Assembly: GCF_006385135.1 (NCBI RefSeq)
Contig: NZ_CP041025.1
Location: 3,441,501-3,505,500, forward strand
Direction of reading: 5' to 3'
From: Paremcibacter congregatus
Lineage (GTDB): Bacteria; Pseudomonadota; Alphaproteobacteria; Sphingomonadales; Emcibacteraceae
Length of the DNA: 64,000 nt
Part shown: positions 1 through 7,608 of the stretch, in pieces
Numbering within the stretch: the stretch's first letter is position 1
How the letters are laid out: every line of letters starts with the position of its first letter
Program-made: the position numbers and the translations under genes
Notes under the pieces: model-generated
Database searches by the model: none
What the model saw: the letters and a program-made list of their open reading frames with translations, nothing else
Told to the model about the DNA's origin: nothing

Positions 1-301
1 GATTGGCCTCAAAGTCCCAATACATACAATCAAGGGCATTTCTGGCCCTTAAATGGTGTACAGAAGGATAAATCATCGGCCAAGGCCTTCCTTGTTCGAT
101 CAGATCCTTTACCTTTTGGATTTCTTTAACAACAATATCCATTTCGTCTGGATTAACATCATGAGCTTCGGCTTCCCCTTGGCCAAAAATTGCTCCATCC
201 TGAAGAACCACACGAATTATATAACTGTGAGTGATTTTATGATGAGCAATACGAAACGTCTCCCGTAGCTGCCAAGTTTCAGCATAGATTGAAAGTTTCA
301 T
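1..301 (-). CDS. Dipeptide epimerase (enolase superfamily), N-terminal part, cut by window edge
   Basis: The minus strand encodes about 100 codons that start at an ATG ending at 301, preceded by AGGAG eight bases upstream, and run off the window. The reading begins MKLSIYAETWQLRETFRIAH and ends with RARNALDCMYWDFEAN, the motif that closes the N-terminal capping domain of muconate-lactonizing/mandelate-racemase enzymes. The IAH segment near residue 20 and this ALDC.YWD.EA motif resemble L-Ala-D/L-Glu epimerases, which interconvert dipeptide stereoisomers. The catalytic barrel with its lysines and metal ligands lies outside, so substrate is unproven. The next two genes on the same strand also fit D-amino-acid peptide metabolism. 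Confidence 0.8.
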   Translation of the reverse strand, partial: MKLSIYAETWQLRETFRIAHHKITHSYIIRVVLQDGAIFGQGEAEAHDVNPDEMDIVVKEIQKVKDLIEQGRPWPMIYPSVHHLRARNALDCMYWDFEAN

Positions 302-605
302 TAGATTGCTCCTGCATATTTCTTAAAAGAACAATATGCAGTATTTTTCATTGCAATTACGCCTCAATCCAACATCAATCACAATAGAAACACCTGAATT
401 ACCCATCAATGACAGCCGATGTAACCGGACCGAAAGACAAAAGGGCATGAAAATGCCATAGATCTCACTGCAGCATATCAAAAATACAGTTTTTTTATTC
501 TATATGTCAAACTGTCAAATTTATATTATCATACAACATCCACAGCGGAATCCAACATCTCATGGCCACCTTAAAATAGTGATATGTCAAAAACACACAA
601 TTTAA
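302..605. other. Non-coding AT-rich spacer upstream of the epimerase gene
   Basis: 304 bases between the epimerase start and the end of the deacylase gene. I see no convincing reading frame. It must contain the promoter of the epimerase gene, but I cannot pick a clear -35/-10 pair. A run of seven T lies near 490 without a stable stem before it. Confidence 0.5.
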
Positions 606-2165
606 TCATTCTGTAATGATACGCCTCGTAATAAGTTGACCTGGGCGAGCACCTGTCGCTTGACCATCCTGAAATACCAGTTTTCCATTCACCCAAACCA
701 TAGCGACACCTTCTGACAATTTTGACATGTCTCTAAAATTAGCACGATCTATAATAGTTTTAGGATCAAACAAAACCATATCAGCAGAATATCCTGGTTT
801 TATTTTACCTCGATCAGAGAACCCCATATGATGTGCTGCGAGTGATGTCATCTTCCGAACCGCTTCTTCGATACTCATGATTTTGTCGTTTCTTACATAT
901 TTCCCGAGAACCCTAGGATAACTGCCGACCCCTCTAGGGTGACCAATATGTGCTCCGTCCGTACATAAGTTAGTATGTTCCCAATTTAAAAGGGTTACAA
1001 TATCTTCAGAAGTCATACTTCGTCCCATGACGGATTCAGCCACTTGATCACTATTGGGATTGTCTGTCTGCCACTGTTTCGACTGTTTTAACAATGCAAG
1101 GTAAGTATCTATAGGATCTTCACCACGCTCCTTTGCAATTGCTGCCACCGTCTTGCCTTCCAATGATGGATCAGCTGCAAATATAGCCAAAACCAGACCT
1201 TCCGGTGGTGCAAGTTCATCCAACGCAAACTTAACTGCAGACCTGTCATCGAAATTTCGTTCCGGTAACATTACCTCAAGCACAGATGCCCAATATTCAT
1301 AGGGGTAAATATCAGCACTGATTTCAATCCCTTCTGCTCGAGCTGCATTAAGCTTCTCCAATAATTCGGGAGCCCTCCCCCATAAACTCTTCATAGCAAG
1401 TTTTACATGAGAAATTTGAATTGGCATCCCTGTTTTCCGCCCAATGGAAATAATTTCATCAACCGCTTCAAATAAAAATTTGTCTTCACTACGGATATGA
1501 CTGATATATCTTCCATCCTGTTCAGCAGTAATCTGTGCAAGCTGCAAAACTTCACGACGACTTGCGTAAATTCCAGGATCATATTCAAGACCAGTAGACA
1601 ATCCGATTGCCCCTGCTTGCATTTCTTTTTGCAAGAGTGCTTCCATTTTTGACAATTCATCTTCAGTGGACTTTCTCCGATAGTCTTCTCCCAATACAAT
1701 ACCTCTAATTGAGTTATGACCAACATATGAAGCGATATTGACAGCAACAGGGCGTTCACGTCTTTGTTGATAAAATTCTGAAAGTGGATAATTGGAAAAT
1801 CCATCCTGGCCAATAACAATTGTTGTTATTCCTTGGCTGGTAGCAGCAATAACATCACGTTGTTGTTCTATATAAGCGTCATGATGACTATGGGTATCAA
1901 TAAAACCAGGAGCTAATATTAACCCCTTTCCGGCGACAGCAACTTCACTAGGTAATTTGGTCAGTTGTCCTACTTCAACTATCTTACCGGCAAGGATTCT
2001 GACTGACCCTGCATAAGCAGGAGTGCCCATACCGTCCACAATCGAAACATTTTCAACAATCCAAGACTGTGGTGGAGAATTTTTCGGACTACATGCGCCA
2101 AGTGCGAATACTCCCAACCCGACGACAAAATTTAGCAAAAACTTTGGAAGACCAGCATTACTCAT
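606..2165 (-). CDS. N-acyl-D-amino-acid deacylase, predicted lipoprotein
   Basis: 519 residues of the amidohydrolase superfamily, D-aminoacylase type, which frees D-amino acids from N-acyl derivatives. The N-terminus has a hydrophobic stretch ending in a lipobox-like LGAC, so the enzyme is probably anchored to a membrane facing the periplasm. Metal-site motifs are visible: GFIDTHSHHD near residue 90, ISHIRSED and QISHVK around residues 220 to 255, and a C-terminal LCTDGAHIGHPRG segment with the catalytic Asp. AGGKG-type usage is replaced by local AT-rich codons, as in the neighbours. It is followed 66 bases away by the serine hydrolase gene upstream on the same strand; the three may share a peptide-scavenging role. 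D-aminoacylase versus a D-glutamate- or D-aspartate-specific form cannot be told from sequence. Confidence 0.85.
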   Translation of the reverse strand: MSNAGLPKFLLNFVVGLGVFALGACSPKNSPPQSWIVENVSIVDGMGTPAYAGSVRILAGKIVEVGQLTKLPSEVAVAGKGLILAPGFIDTHSHHDAYIEQQRDVIAATSQGITTIVIGQDGFSNYPLSEFYQQRRERPVAVNIASYVGHNSIRGIVLGEDYRRKSTEDELSKMEALLQKEMQAGAIGLSTGLEYDPGIYASRREVLQLAQITAEQDGRYISHIRSEDKFLFEAVDEIISIGRKTGMPIQISHVKLAMKSLWGRAPELLEKLNAARAEGIEISADIYPYEYWASVLEVMLPERNFDDRSAVKFALDELAPPEGLVLAIFAADPSLEGKTVAAIAKERGEDPIDTYLALLKQSKQWQTDNPNSDQVAESVMGRSMTSEDIVTLLNWEHTNLCTDGAHIGHPRGVGSYPRVLGKYVRNDKIMSIEEAVRKMTSLAAHHMGFSDRGKIKPGYSADMVLFDPKTIIDRANFRDMSKLSEGVAMVWVNGKLVFQDGQATGARPGQLITRRIITE

Positions 2166-2231
2166 GATTTTATCTCTTTAATTCAGGGTAATATGATTTG
2201 ATTGTTCACCACAACCAATTATTAAATCTAA

Positions 2232-3671
2232 TCACTTATCCTCAATAGAGGATAATATGTTACAGATATGCTCACCAAAGTTAAATGGATTATTTGGATC
2301 AGTAGACCAACCCAAACGTACAATAACTGCTTCCTTTGATGGAACAATTGCAACAATTTGATCAAAATGACCAAGAGCAAAATATAAATCAGACGGGCAT
2401 TTTTCTAGAAAACGTACCATTTCCCCATTGTCATTTAATGCCCCTTTATTTAACCAAAACTGCCCCCCATAAATTCCGATAGGAGCAGATTTGACTGGTG
2501 TAGAAACATAGTCCACCCATTTTTCGGAAATAATTCTTTTTCCATTGATACTGCCCCTATTTAAATATATTTGCCCAAACCGTGCCCAGTCTCTGGCAGT
2601 GGCATAAAGGGAGCCGCCTGCATCAAACACATTACTTTGGTCAGTTTCGAATATAGTACTAACCATATCGGCTGGTGCAAATAACCCGTCCCATGCAAAT
2701 TGATAGGCCTGCTGCAAGTTCTCAAACTGGTTCGCATAAACCTTGGCAAGTAAATTTGATGTACCGCTTGAATAACTCCAATATGTTCCAGGTTTATGGA
2801 TCAAAGGTTTATTTGCTGCAAAAGCAGCCATATCTGAACTCCGATAAACCATAGTCGTCAAATCAGTTCCTGGCGCCTCTACTTCTTCAAACTCCAAACC
2901 ACTGGACATCGTTAATAGATCATGTAATGAAATATTTTTTCTTTGATCTGAGAGATCTGACCACTCTGGAAATAGCCCAATATCATCTATGTTTAATTTA
3001 TCCTCATCCACCAAAATCCCAATAAGTGTTGCCACAACACTTTTCGCCATAGACATAGAATAAAATAGGCTTTCCTTACCAAAACCCGGCGCATATTTTT
3101 CGGCTATAATTTTTCCTCTATGAAGGACAATAACAGCCCGAGTATCCTGCTTACTTTCCTCAATTGGCTCATAGAAACTGTTTTCCACAGCTTGTTTCAA
3201 TTTCTGAAAATTCACTCCATTGACAGTATTTCCAATATTTGATTTTAAAGGATATTCATGTTCTGAACCTGATTTTTTATGCCGTACTATTCTTACTGCA
3301 GATGCCTGATACTCTTTGATATTCATATCATGCACTAGCGTACACCCCAGGCCATCTCGGTAAGCAGCATAAGTACTAAAAAAACCACCGAGATTTGTAT
3401 AAATTGCATTATTCATATTGTCATTTTTAGCAGAAAATAAACTAGTTCGTTCATCAACTGCCATCAAATCTCTTTGGAAAATTTCATCAATTGATCTACC
3501 ATTAAGGTAAAATTCCGAACAAACATGCTTAGCTGCAAATGCGGCACCAATTGTTCCTACATGATAGGTATTATCTCTAACTGACTTGGAAAGAACGATT
3601 GCAATAATCCCCAGCACTAAAAGGCTCACAAACCCAACACCAAAATATTTCAATACATTCTTTATACGCAT
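2232..3671 (-). CDS. Membrane-anchored serine hydrolase, beta-lactamase / 6-aminohexanoate-dimer hydrolase family
   Basis: About 479 residues. A single N-terminal membrane helix (near residues 5 to 30) is followed by a periplasmic class C beta-lactamase fold. The SxxK nucleophile motif is SMAK (Ser about 207) inside YSMSMAKSVV, the second motif is YSSGTSN (Tyr-x-Ser type), and GGQFWLN and ALGHFDQIVAIVP occur where the family's third motif lies. Such enzymes hydrolyse D-Ala peptides, esters or amide oligomers; the substrate here is unknown. The start was taken at the third ATG of a cluster because GGAAG is eight bases upstream; an ATG 15 bases further upstream (3686) is possible. It sits upstream of the D-aminoacylase gene, which suggests joint handling of D-amino-acid peptides. 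Confidence 0.8.
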   Translation of the reverse strand: MRIKNVLKYFGVGFVSLLVLGIIAIVLSKSVRDNTYHVGTIGAAFAAKHVCSEFYLNGRSIDEIFQRDLMAVDERTSLFSAKNDNMNNAIYTNLGGFFSTYAAYRDGLGCTLVHDMNIKEYQASAVRIVRHKKSGSEHEYPLKSNIGNTVNGVNFQKLKQAVENSFYEPIEESKQDTRAVIVLHRGKIIAEKYAPGFGKESLFYSMSMAKSVVATLIGILVDEDKLNIDDIGLFPEWSDLSDQRKNISLHDLLTMSSGLEFEEVEAPGTDLTTMVYRSSDMAAFAANKPLIHKPGTYWSYSSGTSNLLAKVYANQFENLQQAYQFAWDGLFAPADMVSTIFETDQSNVFDAGGSLYATARDWARFGQIYLNRGSINGKRIISEKWVDYVSTPVKSAPIGIYGGQFWLNKGALNDNGEMVRFLEKCPSDLYFALGHFDQIVAIVPSKEAVIVRLGWSTDPNNPFNFGEHICNILSSIEDK

Positions 3672-3892
3672 CATCATTTCTTCCATGCCGTTATAACTAT
3701 TAAAAAATAGAAATAACTATAACCATATAAAACAGTTGTATCAGCTTTTGTAAAATAAAATAACAGTGGAAAATCTGGAATAGTCAAGGCTCTGCCATTG
3801 CATTACCCAATCTTTAAATTCAGGCTCCAACACTAACCCTTCAGGAACATCTCGACTCAATTGGCCCAACCAACCCATCCAGGACCTCGAAC

Positions 3893-3913
3893 GGCTTTGA
3901 CACGTTAACTTTT
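3893..3913 (+). repeat. Left inverted repeat of the IS6 element
   Basis: Starts GGCTTTGACACG and matches the reverse complement of 4707-4727 at 17 of 21 positions. It lies 27 bases before the transposase ATG. Confidence 0.75.
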
Positions 3914-3939
3914 CCCAAATTCTATGTTATGTGATTTTC

Positions 3940-4674
3940 ATGAAAACAATATCATATCATCGACATCGCTTCCATCCGGATATTATCAGACAAGCTATCT
4001 GGCTTTATTTTCGATTTACCATGAGTTATCGAGACGTTGAAGAACTATTAGCTGAACGCGGCATTGATGTCAGCTATGACCCGAAGGGCAGCGCGGAGCA
4101 GCAAAACCGTGCGTAGGTGGGCTCTTAAGTTCGGAGCAGAATATGCTCGTCGTATCAAAAAACACAGGCCTCTACCACATACAGAATGGTTTCTAGACGA
4201 AGTATTCGTCGAGATTGGCGGCAAACCGATGTATCTATGGCGCGCTGTAGATGGAGAAGGTGAAGTTCTGGATGTCTTAGTGCAAAAGCGCAGGAACTAA
4301 AGAGCTGCATTAAAACTTCTCAGAAAATTACTACAAAATCAGGGTATCCCGCCTACAAAGGTCGTTACCGATAAATTGAGATCCTACAGCGCAGTTCTAA
4401 GAGAATTAGAAATAGAACATCTGCATGATACGACCAACAGACTGAATAATAGAGCGGAAAGTTCCCCTGTTCCAATCCGGCGACGGGAACGAAAGATGCA
4501 ACGATTCAAATCAGCACAAATATTTCTATCAATCTACGGCTCAATTTAGCGCGAAGCCTGCCCTTGGGGTATAACCTCTTCAACACACAAAGACATTTAA
4601 TTTCAAGAAAAACTCTACGACAATTACGGTCAATCGCAATGATTGAATGGGACCTTGTGACCAATGCTACATAA
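3940..4674 (+). pseudogene. IS6-family transposase, inactivated
   Basis: Starts MKTISYHRHRFHPDIIRQA, typical of IS6 transposases, with the YRDVEELLAERGIDVSYD helix-turn-helix region. About 26 extra bases near 4081-4107 shift the frame before TVRRWALKFG. The catalytic core is otherwise recognisable: EWFLDEVFVEI (first Asp), VVTDKLRSY (second Asp) and NNRAES...RRRERKMQRFKS (Glu). A TAA at 4298-4300 replaces the Lys expected after QKRRN. After FLSIYGSI a stop occurs at 4547-4549, and the family C-terminus (NTQRHLISRKTLRQLRSIA) resumes in another frame and ends at 4674. Three independent lesions make it non-functional. Confidence 0.88.
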
Positions 4675-4706
4675 TTTCAACCTCAATTGAAACCTCTTCG
4701 CGCTGA

Positions 4707-4727
4707 GAAAGTTAAAGTGACAGAGCC
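4707..4727 (-). repeat. Right inverted repeat of the IS6 element
   Basis: Reverse complement begins GGCTCTGTCACTTTAAC and pairs with the left repeat at 3893-3913. Confidence 0.75.
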
Positions 4728-4760
4728 TTTCTGGCTTGTCAAATCGTGGAAGGTTGAAAC

Positions 4761-4798
4761 AAAAAACCCTGCCAGTACAGCGCACTAGCAGGCTTTTT
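4761..4798. terminator. Bidirectional rho-independent terminator
   Basis: Nine-base arms CCTGCCAGT (4768-4776) and ACTAGCAGG (4784-4792) pair except for one C/A position. CTTTTT follows on the plus strand and AAAAAA precedes it, giving a T tract on the minus strand too. On the minus strand it directly follows a tRNA-3'-end-like fragment. Confidence 0.7.
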
Positions 4799-4810
4799 AT
4801 GTGTATTCTT

Positions 4811-4821
4811 GGTTGCGGGGA
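4811..4821 (-). other. Short tRNA acceptor-end remnant, possible old attachment site
   Basis: The minus strand reads CCCCGCAACCA, identical to the 3' acceptor end of bacterial initiator tRNA-Met, and is followed by a terminator at 4761-4798 as a real tRNA gene would be. No tRNA body precedes it: the sequence upstream on the minus strand is AT-rich. The match is only 11 bases, so chance is possible. If real it marks one edge of an integrated element. Confidence 0.3.
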
Positions 4822-5008
4822 CTCGATATAAACGGAAATTGACACGGCGAATAACACTATAACCTGAAAGGTGTCTAAGAAACTCGGGGCATTTCACTAT
4901 GAATAGCCCCTAATTTTTTAAAAGGCGCATAACATTGACTAACATATTGTAACTTAACATTGCCAAAAATCTGCAAAATCAAACAGAACCAACTCTGTAG
5001 GTGATGGC
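4822..5008. other. Spacer with no recognisable gene
   Basis: Together with 4728-4821 this makes a stretch of about 280 bases that holds only the terminator and the tRNA-like fragment. Short frames on the minus strand here have no family resemblance and are not supported. Confidence 0.4.
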
Positions 5009-5374
5009 TTATTTGTACTTTACAATAAAAAACAATAAACCTGCTACCAATGCAGCACCAATAATCCACTGCAATTGTGGGGAATGTTTATTATCATGGC
5101 ACCATGTAGCAAAATGCTGACAGTTATCAGTAATTAACTTCCATTCCTTACCAATTACGCTTCTAGCCTTTATCAATACTTCATTTGGGGTCAAATTACT
5201 TGGATAGCCCTTACTAATGACTTCATATCCACTGGAAAATACTTCCATACTTTCTTCTTTGACAATTCCTGTTCGCTGAGAAGAAGAAACAACAGTCCCA
5301 AACTCTGACACCACTCCCCAATGCTCAAGCCCTAATGGCAACTTAGCCGCAATAATTTCACCTTGTGTATACAT
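5009..5374 (-). CDS. LRAT-like (permuted papain fold) hydrolase with C-terminal membrane helix
   Basis: 121 residues. The start ATG at 5374 has GAGG five bases upstream. The chain carries the two hallmarks of lecithin:retinol acyltransferase / H-REV107-like NlpC/P60 relatives: HWGVV near residue 18 (catalytic His in the first strand) and TDNCQHFATWCH near residues 82 to 93 (nucleophilic Cys). Relatives cleave or transfer acyl chains of phospholipids, or act as proteases. The last 20 residues (WIIGAALVAGLLFFIVKYK) form one membrane helix ending in basic residues, so it looks tail-anchored with the domain in the cytoplasm. It is divergent from an XRE regulator of similar tail-anchored layout. 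Substrate is unknown; assignment to the LRAT-like fold rests on motifs. Confidence 0.7.
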   Translation of the reverse strand: MYTQGEIIAAKLPLGLEHWGVVSEFGTVVSSSQRTGIVKEESMEVFSSGYEVISKGYPSNLTPNEVLIKARSVIGKEWKLITDNCQHFATWCHDNKHSPQLQWIIGAALVAGLLFFIVKYK

Positions 5375-5401
5375 ATAAACCTCGTTATAATGAGTTAAAT
5401 T

Positions 5402-5427
5402 TTATAATTAGTTATTTTTAATTATAA
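5402..5427. promoter_or_regulatory. AT-rich palindrome between divergent genes, candidate operator
   Basis: Perfect nine-base arms TTATAATTA (5402-5410) and TAATTATAA (5419-5427) separated by eight bases, in the 98-base gap between the LRAT-like gene and the XRE regulator. The symmetric shape and place fit a binding site of the regulator, but AT-rich promoters can give such symmetry by chance. Confidence 0.45.
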
Positions 5428-5472
5428 GTTATATATAATCAGAATAGTCATTTTTGTAAAGGGCTTTTATAA

Positions 5473-5832
5473 ATGGATGCAGGGACCACATACTCAGCCA
5501 TAGTAGGTAATGTTATTAAGCAGTTGCGTGACGATCGCTCAATATCTCAAGGTGATATGGCTGAGAAAATGGATATTTCTCAAGCTGCTTGGTCAAAACT
5601 GGAAAATGGAAAATCCACCCTATCAGCTTCTCAACTTGCAAAAGTCGCTGACTTTTTATCAGTCCCTACTCATCAAATAATCCGCTATGCAGATGATGCA
5701 AAGAAAAACTTCAAAGCCGAAGGAATGAAGGTGACATATGACAATAAAGAAGCTGATAAACTTGGCTTGATGTTATTGGGTGCAGCAGCTATTGGGGCAA
5801 TAATTGCAACGATTGTAATGGCAAAAAAATAA
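5473..5832 (+). CDS. XRE-family DNA-binding protein with C-terminal membrane helix
   Basis: 119 residues. Residues about 10 to 65 form a Cro/CI helix-turn-helix: VIKQLRDDRSISQGDMAEKM, then DISQAAWSKLENGKSTLS, and ASQLAKVADFLSV. A 30-residue linker follows, and the chain ends in LGLMLLGAAAIGAIIATIVMAKK, a single membrane helix with a basic tail. AAAGGG nine bases before the ATG is a plausible ribosome site. The regulator would therefore bind DNA while attached to the inner membrane. It is divergent from the LRAT-like gene, and both end in the same kind of helix, which suggests they act at the same membrane. Function is unknown. Confidence 0.75.
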   Translation: MDAGTTYSAIVGNVIKQLRDDRSISQGDMAEKMDISQAAWSKLENGKSTLSASQLAKVADFLSVPTHQIIRYADDAKKNFKAEGMKVTYDNKEADKLGLMLLGAAAIGAIIATIVMAKK

Positions 5833-5901
5833 TAGTTATTGAGGGGCAGATAAATTGGTCGATAAGGTAAGGGCATCTCTCAAGAAAATCAATGGGCTCA
5901 A

Positions 5902-6999
5902 ATGGTCAAAAAAATTAAAATATTCGTTTCTGTTCTTGCAATTCTAATACCGGCATTAATATCTCAAAGTCTTGCTGATGAATATTATGAGATGGCGTTT
6001 CTAGCCTGTTCTGAATCTAATGGACAAGCAATCATAATGCTTAATGGAATTTATAACCAACCAAATGTGAACCCCGTCCTTGATAACCACATTAAGGATT
6101 CTGGCTTTACACAGGCTTCGTTTAAAAGCCTCAAAAATAAGATAACCTGCAGAAATTCAAAGAACATTCCCATTAGAGCAGAACTGGAATGGGTTAATTC
6201 AAGGTGTCAATCTTTTCAAGATCCTGTTTTGAGCTTATGGTTCAACAAGAAAAAAATACTTTCCCGACTACATCTGAAAGCATGCCCGGAAGAAATGTCA
6301 ATTAGAACAATCACCATAACTGAGCAAGAAATCTCAATTTGCAAAAACAAAGAGGCTTTTAGAGACTTGCAGACCCCGATGAGGAAAGCTCAATTATCAT
6401 GCGTCGTTCAAGAAAATAATCATAACCTTCTCCCCAGGGACATGCAGGAATACCCTAAATCAGGCGCGGCCCCATCCCCTCCAAAGTATAACCTCACATA
6501 TTCTCACGATGACAAATTATGCGCCAAATTCTTCAGAGATCCAGCAGATATAACGCCCCCTAAAGAAGCCCAATTATCTTACAGTGAGGTGTTGTTAGAT
6601 TACGGGTTCCCTATATATTCCTTACTAATTACCGATCTTGATCTTGATGGTATTGATGAGCACCTAATCGAAAAAAGATTTTATACAACATCGCCAAGTT
6701 ATTATAAAATCAAGTTTCAGAAATCTATCGAGCACTATCAAAAACAGTTCGAAAACATAAACGAAATACAAGACTTTATAAATAATCCTGAACAGGTTTC
6801 AAAGTTGTCCCTATCAGACACAATTCACCCAGATGCAAAATATATTGGGTATTCTCAATTCTTTTCCTTAAATAGAACGCCGTATCTTTTGGTATCAAAA
6901 GCCTCTGGCTACGGGTATTCTAAACCAAAAGGATATAAAATTTTCAAGCTGAGTAGACAATTTCCTGCTTCTAAAGTTTGCACCTTCGAATTGAACTAA
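5902..6999 (+). CDS. Secreted protein of unknown function
   Basis: 365 residues starting with a clear signal peptide (MVKKIKIFVSVLAILIPALI, cleavage near SLA-DE). I do not recognise a family. It contains seven or more Cys, spread as in periplasmic proteins with disulfides, and a LLITDLDLDGIDEHLIEKRF segment near residue 250 that resembles a calcium-binding DxDxDG loop as seen in FG-GAP or EF-hand-like repeats. Codon usage is AT-rich like its neighbours. It follows the XRE gene by 69 bases on the same strand and may be cotranscribed. The ribosome site is weak. Confidence 0.6.
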   Translation: MVKKIKIFVSVLAILIPALISQSLADEYYEMAFLACSESNGQAIIMLNGIYNQPNVNPVLDNHIKDSGFTQASFKSLKNKITCRNSKNIPIRAELEWVNSRCQSFQDPVLSLWFNKKKILSRLHLKACPEEMSIRTITITEQEISICKNKEAFRDLQTPMRKAQLSCVVQENNHNLLPRDMQEYPKSGAAPSPPKYNLTYSHDDKLCAKFFRDPADITPPKEAQLSYSEVLLDYGFPIYSLLITDLDLDGIDEHLIEKRFYTTSPSYYKIKFQKSIEHYQKQFENINEIQDFINNPEQVSKLSLSDTIHPDAKYIGYSQFFSLNRTPYLLVSKASGYGYSKPKGYKIFKLSRQFPASKVCTFELN

Positions 7000-7104
7000 G
7001 AGATTTTTTTGCCGTTTTGTGCAAAGCTTGTAGGATATTGCAGAATAAGCCCAAAAAATTAAACCCGTCGTAAATATCACGATTTTCGTCAGGACATACA
7101 CCCA

Positions 7105-7608
7105 TCAACACTCCCAAACCACATAGGTTGATCCCATGATGTCCACTTCGGTGATGTCGCCGCCGAGCAGCATGTCGCGGGCGAAGGCTTCTGTGTCGAA
7201 ATAATATCTAAGATTCTCCGGCATATCATCAAGCAGACCACAATCCTCGATATAGTCCTCCACGTAAGTTTGTGCATCACCCTCAAAGAGCGCCACGTCT
7301 TCCAACTGGCTCAAAATCTCCGCCATGTCACAGGTGACATATTCTGCAAGGTATATCGCCTTGATCAGCTCATCGCCGTCCAGGCCTTCGAAATCATCGA
7401 ACCACTGTTCCAGGGTCGCCTGAGTGACCTCCAGCGCGTTGAAAAGCACCTCATTGTCCCCGTCGAGGCACTCAATACTGAATTCCTCAACCGGATCGCC
7501 GAAACTGTCTTTCAGAGCGGCCGCCTGCGCCGCATAGCTGTCATAATCCGTGAAGGGGAAACCGGGAACGCTGATGTTGTAAGGCATGGCGAAGTAATTG
7601 TGGGTCAT
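7105..7608 (-). CDS. ArdA-like antirestriction protein
   Basis: 167 residues, the usual ArdA length, and very acidic (Asp and Glu throughout), as expected of a DNA mimic that blocks type I restriction enzymes. The C-terminal part LRYYFDTEAFARDMLLGGDI matches the conserved ArdA ending, and PVEEFSIECLDGDNE and EVTQATLEQWF recall alphaproteobacterial ArdA sequences of mobile elements. GGAGAG lies seven bases before the ATG. Its base composition is GC-richer than the flanking AT-rich genes, which suggests separate arrival, perhaps from a conjugative element. It stands alone without transfer genes, so it may be a relic of a larger element. Confidence 0.72.
   Translation of the reverse strand: MTHNYFAMPYNISVPGFPFTDYDSYAAQAAALKDSFGDPVEEFSIECLDGDNEVLFNALEVTQATLEQWFDDFEGLDGDELIKAIYLAEYVTCDMAEILSQLEDVALFEGDAQTYVEDYIEDCGLLDDMPENLRYYFDTEAFARDMLLGGDITEVDIMGSTYVVWEC

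Larger units (their letters stand above)
3893..4727 (+). mobile_element. Degenerate IS6-family insertion sequence
   Basis: An element of about 835 bp, the usual IS6 size, bounded by imperfect terminal inverted repeats: 3893-3913 begins GGCTTTGACACGTTAAC and the reverse complement of 4707-4727 begins GGCTCTGTCACTTTAAC; 17 of 21 positions agree. Between them lies one broken transposase gene. The eight bases flanking each end (3885-3892 and 4728-4735) do not match, so no target duplication remains. The element is dead and probably old. Confidence 0.85.

Noticed and set aside
4630-4857. Minus-strand frame of 75 codons
   Set aside because: It spans the IS6 right end and a terminator, with no family resemblance.
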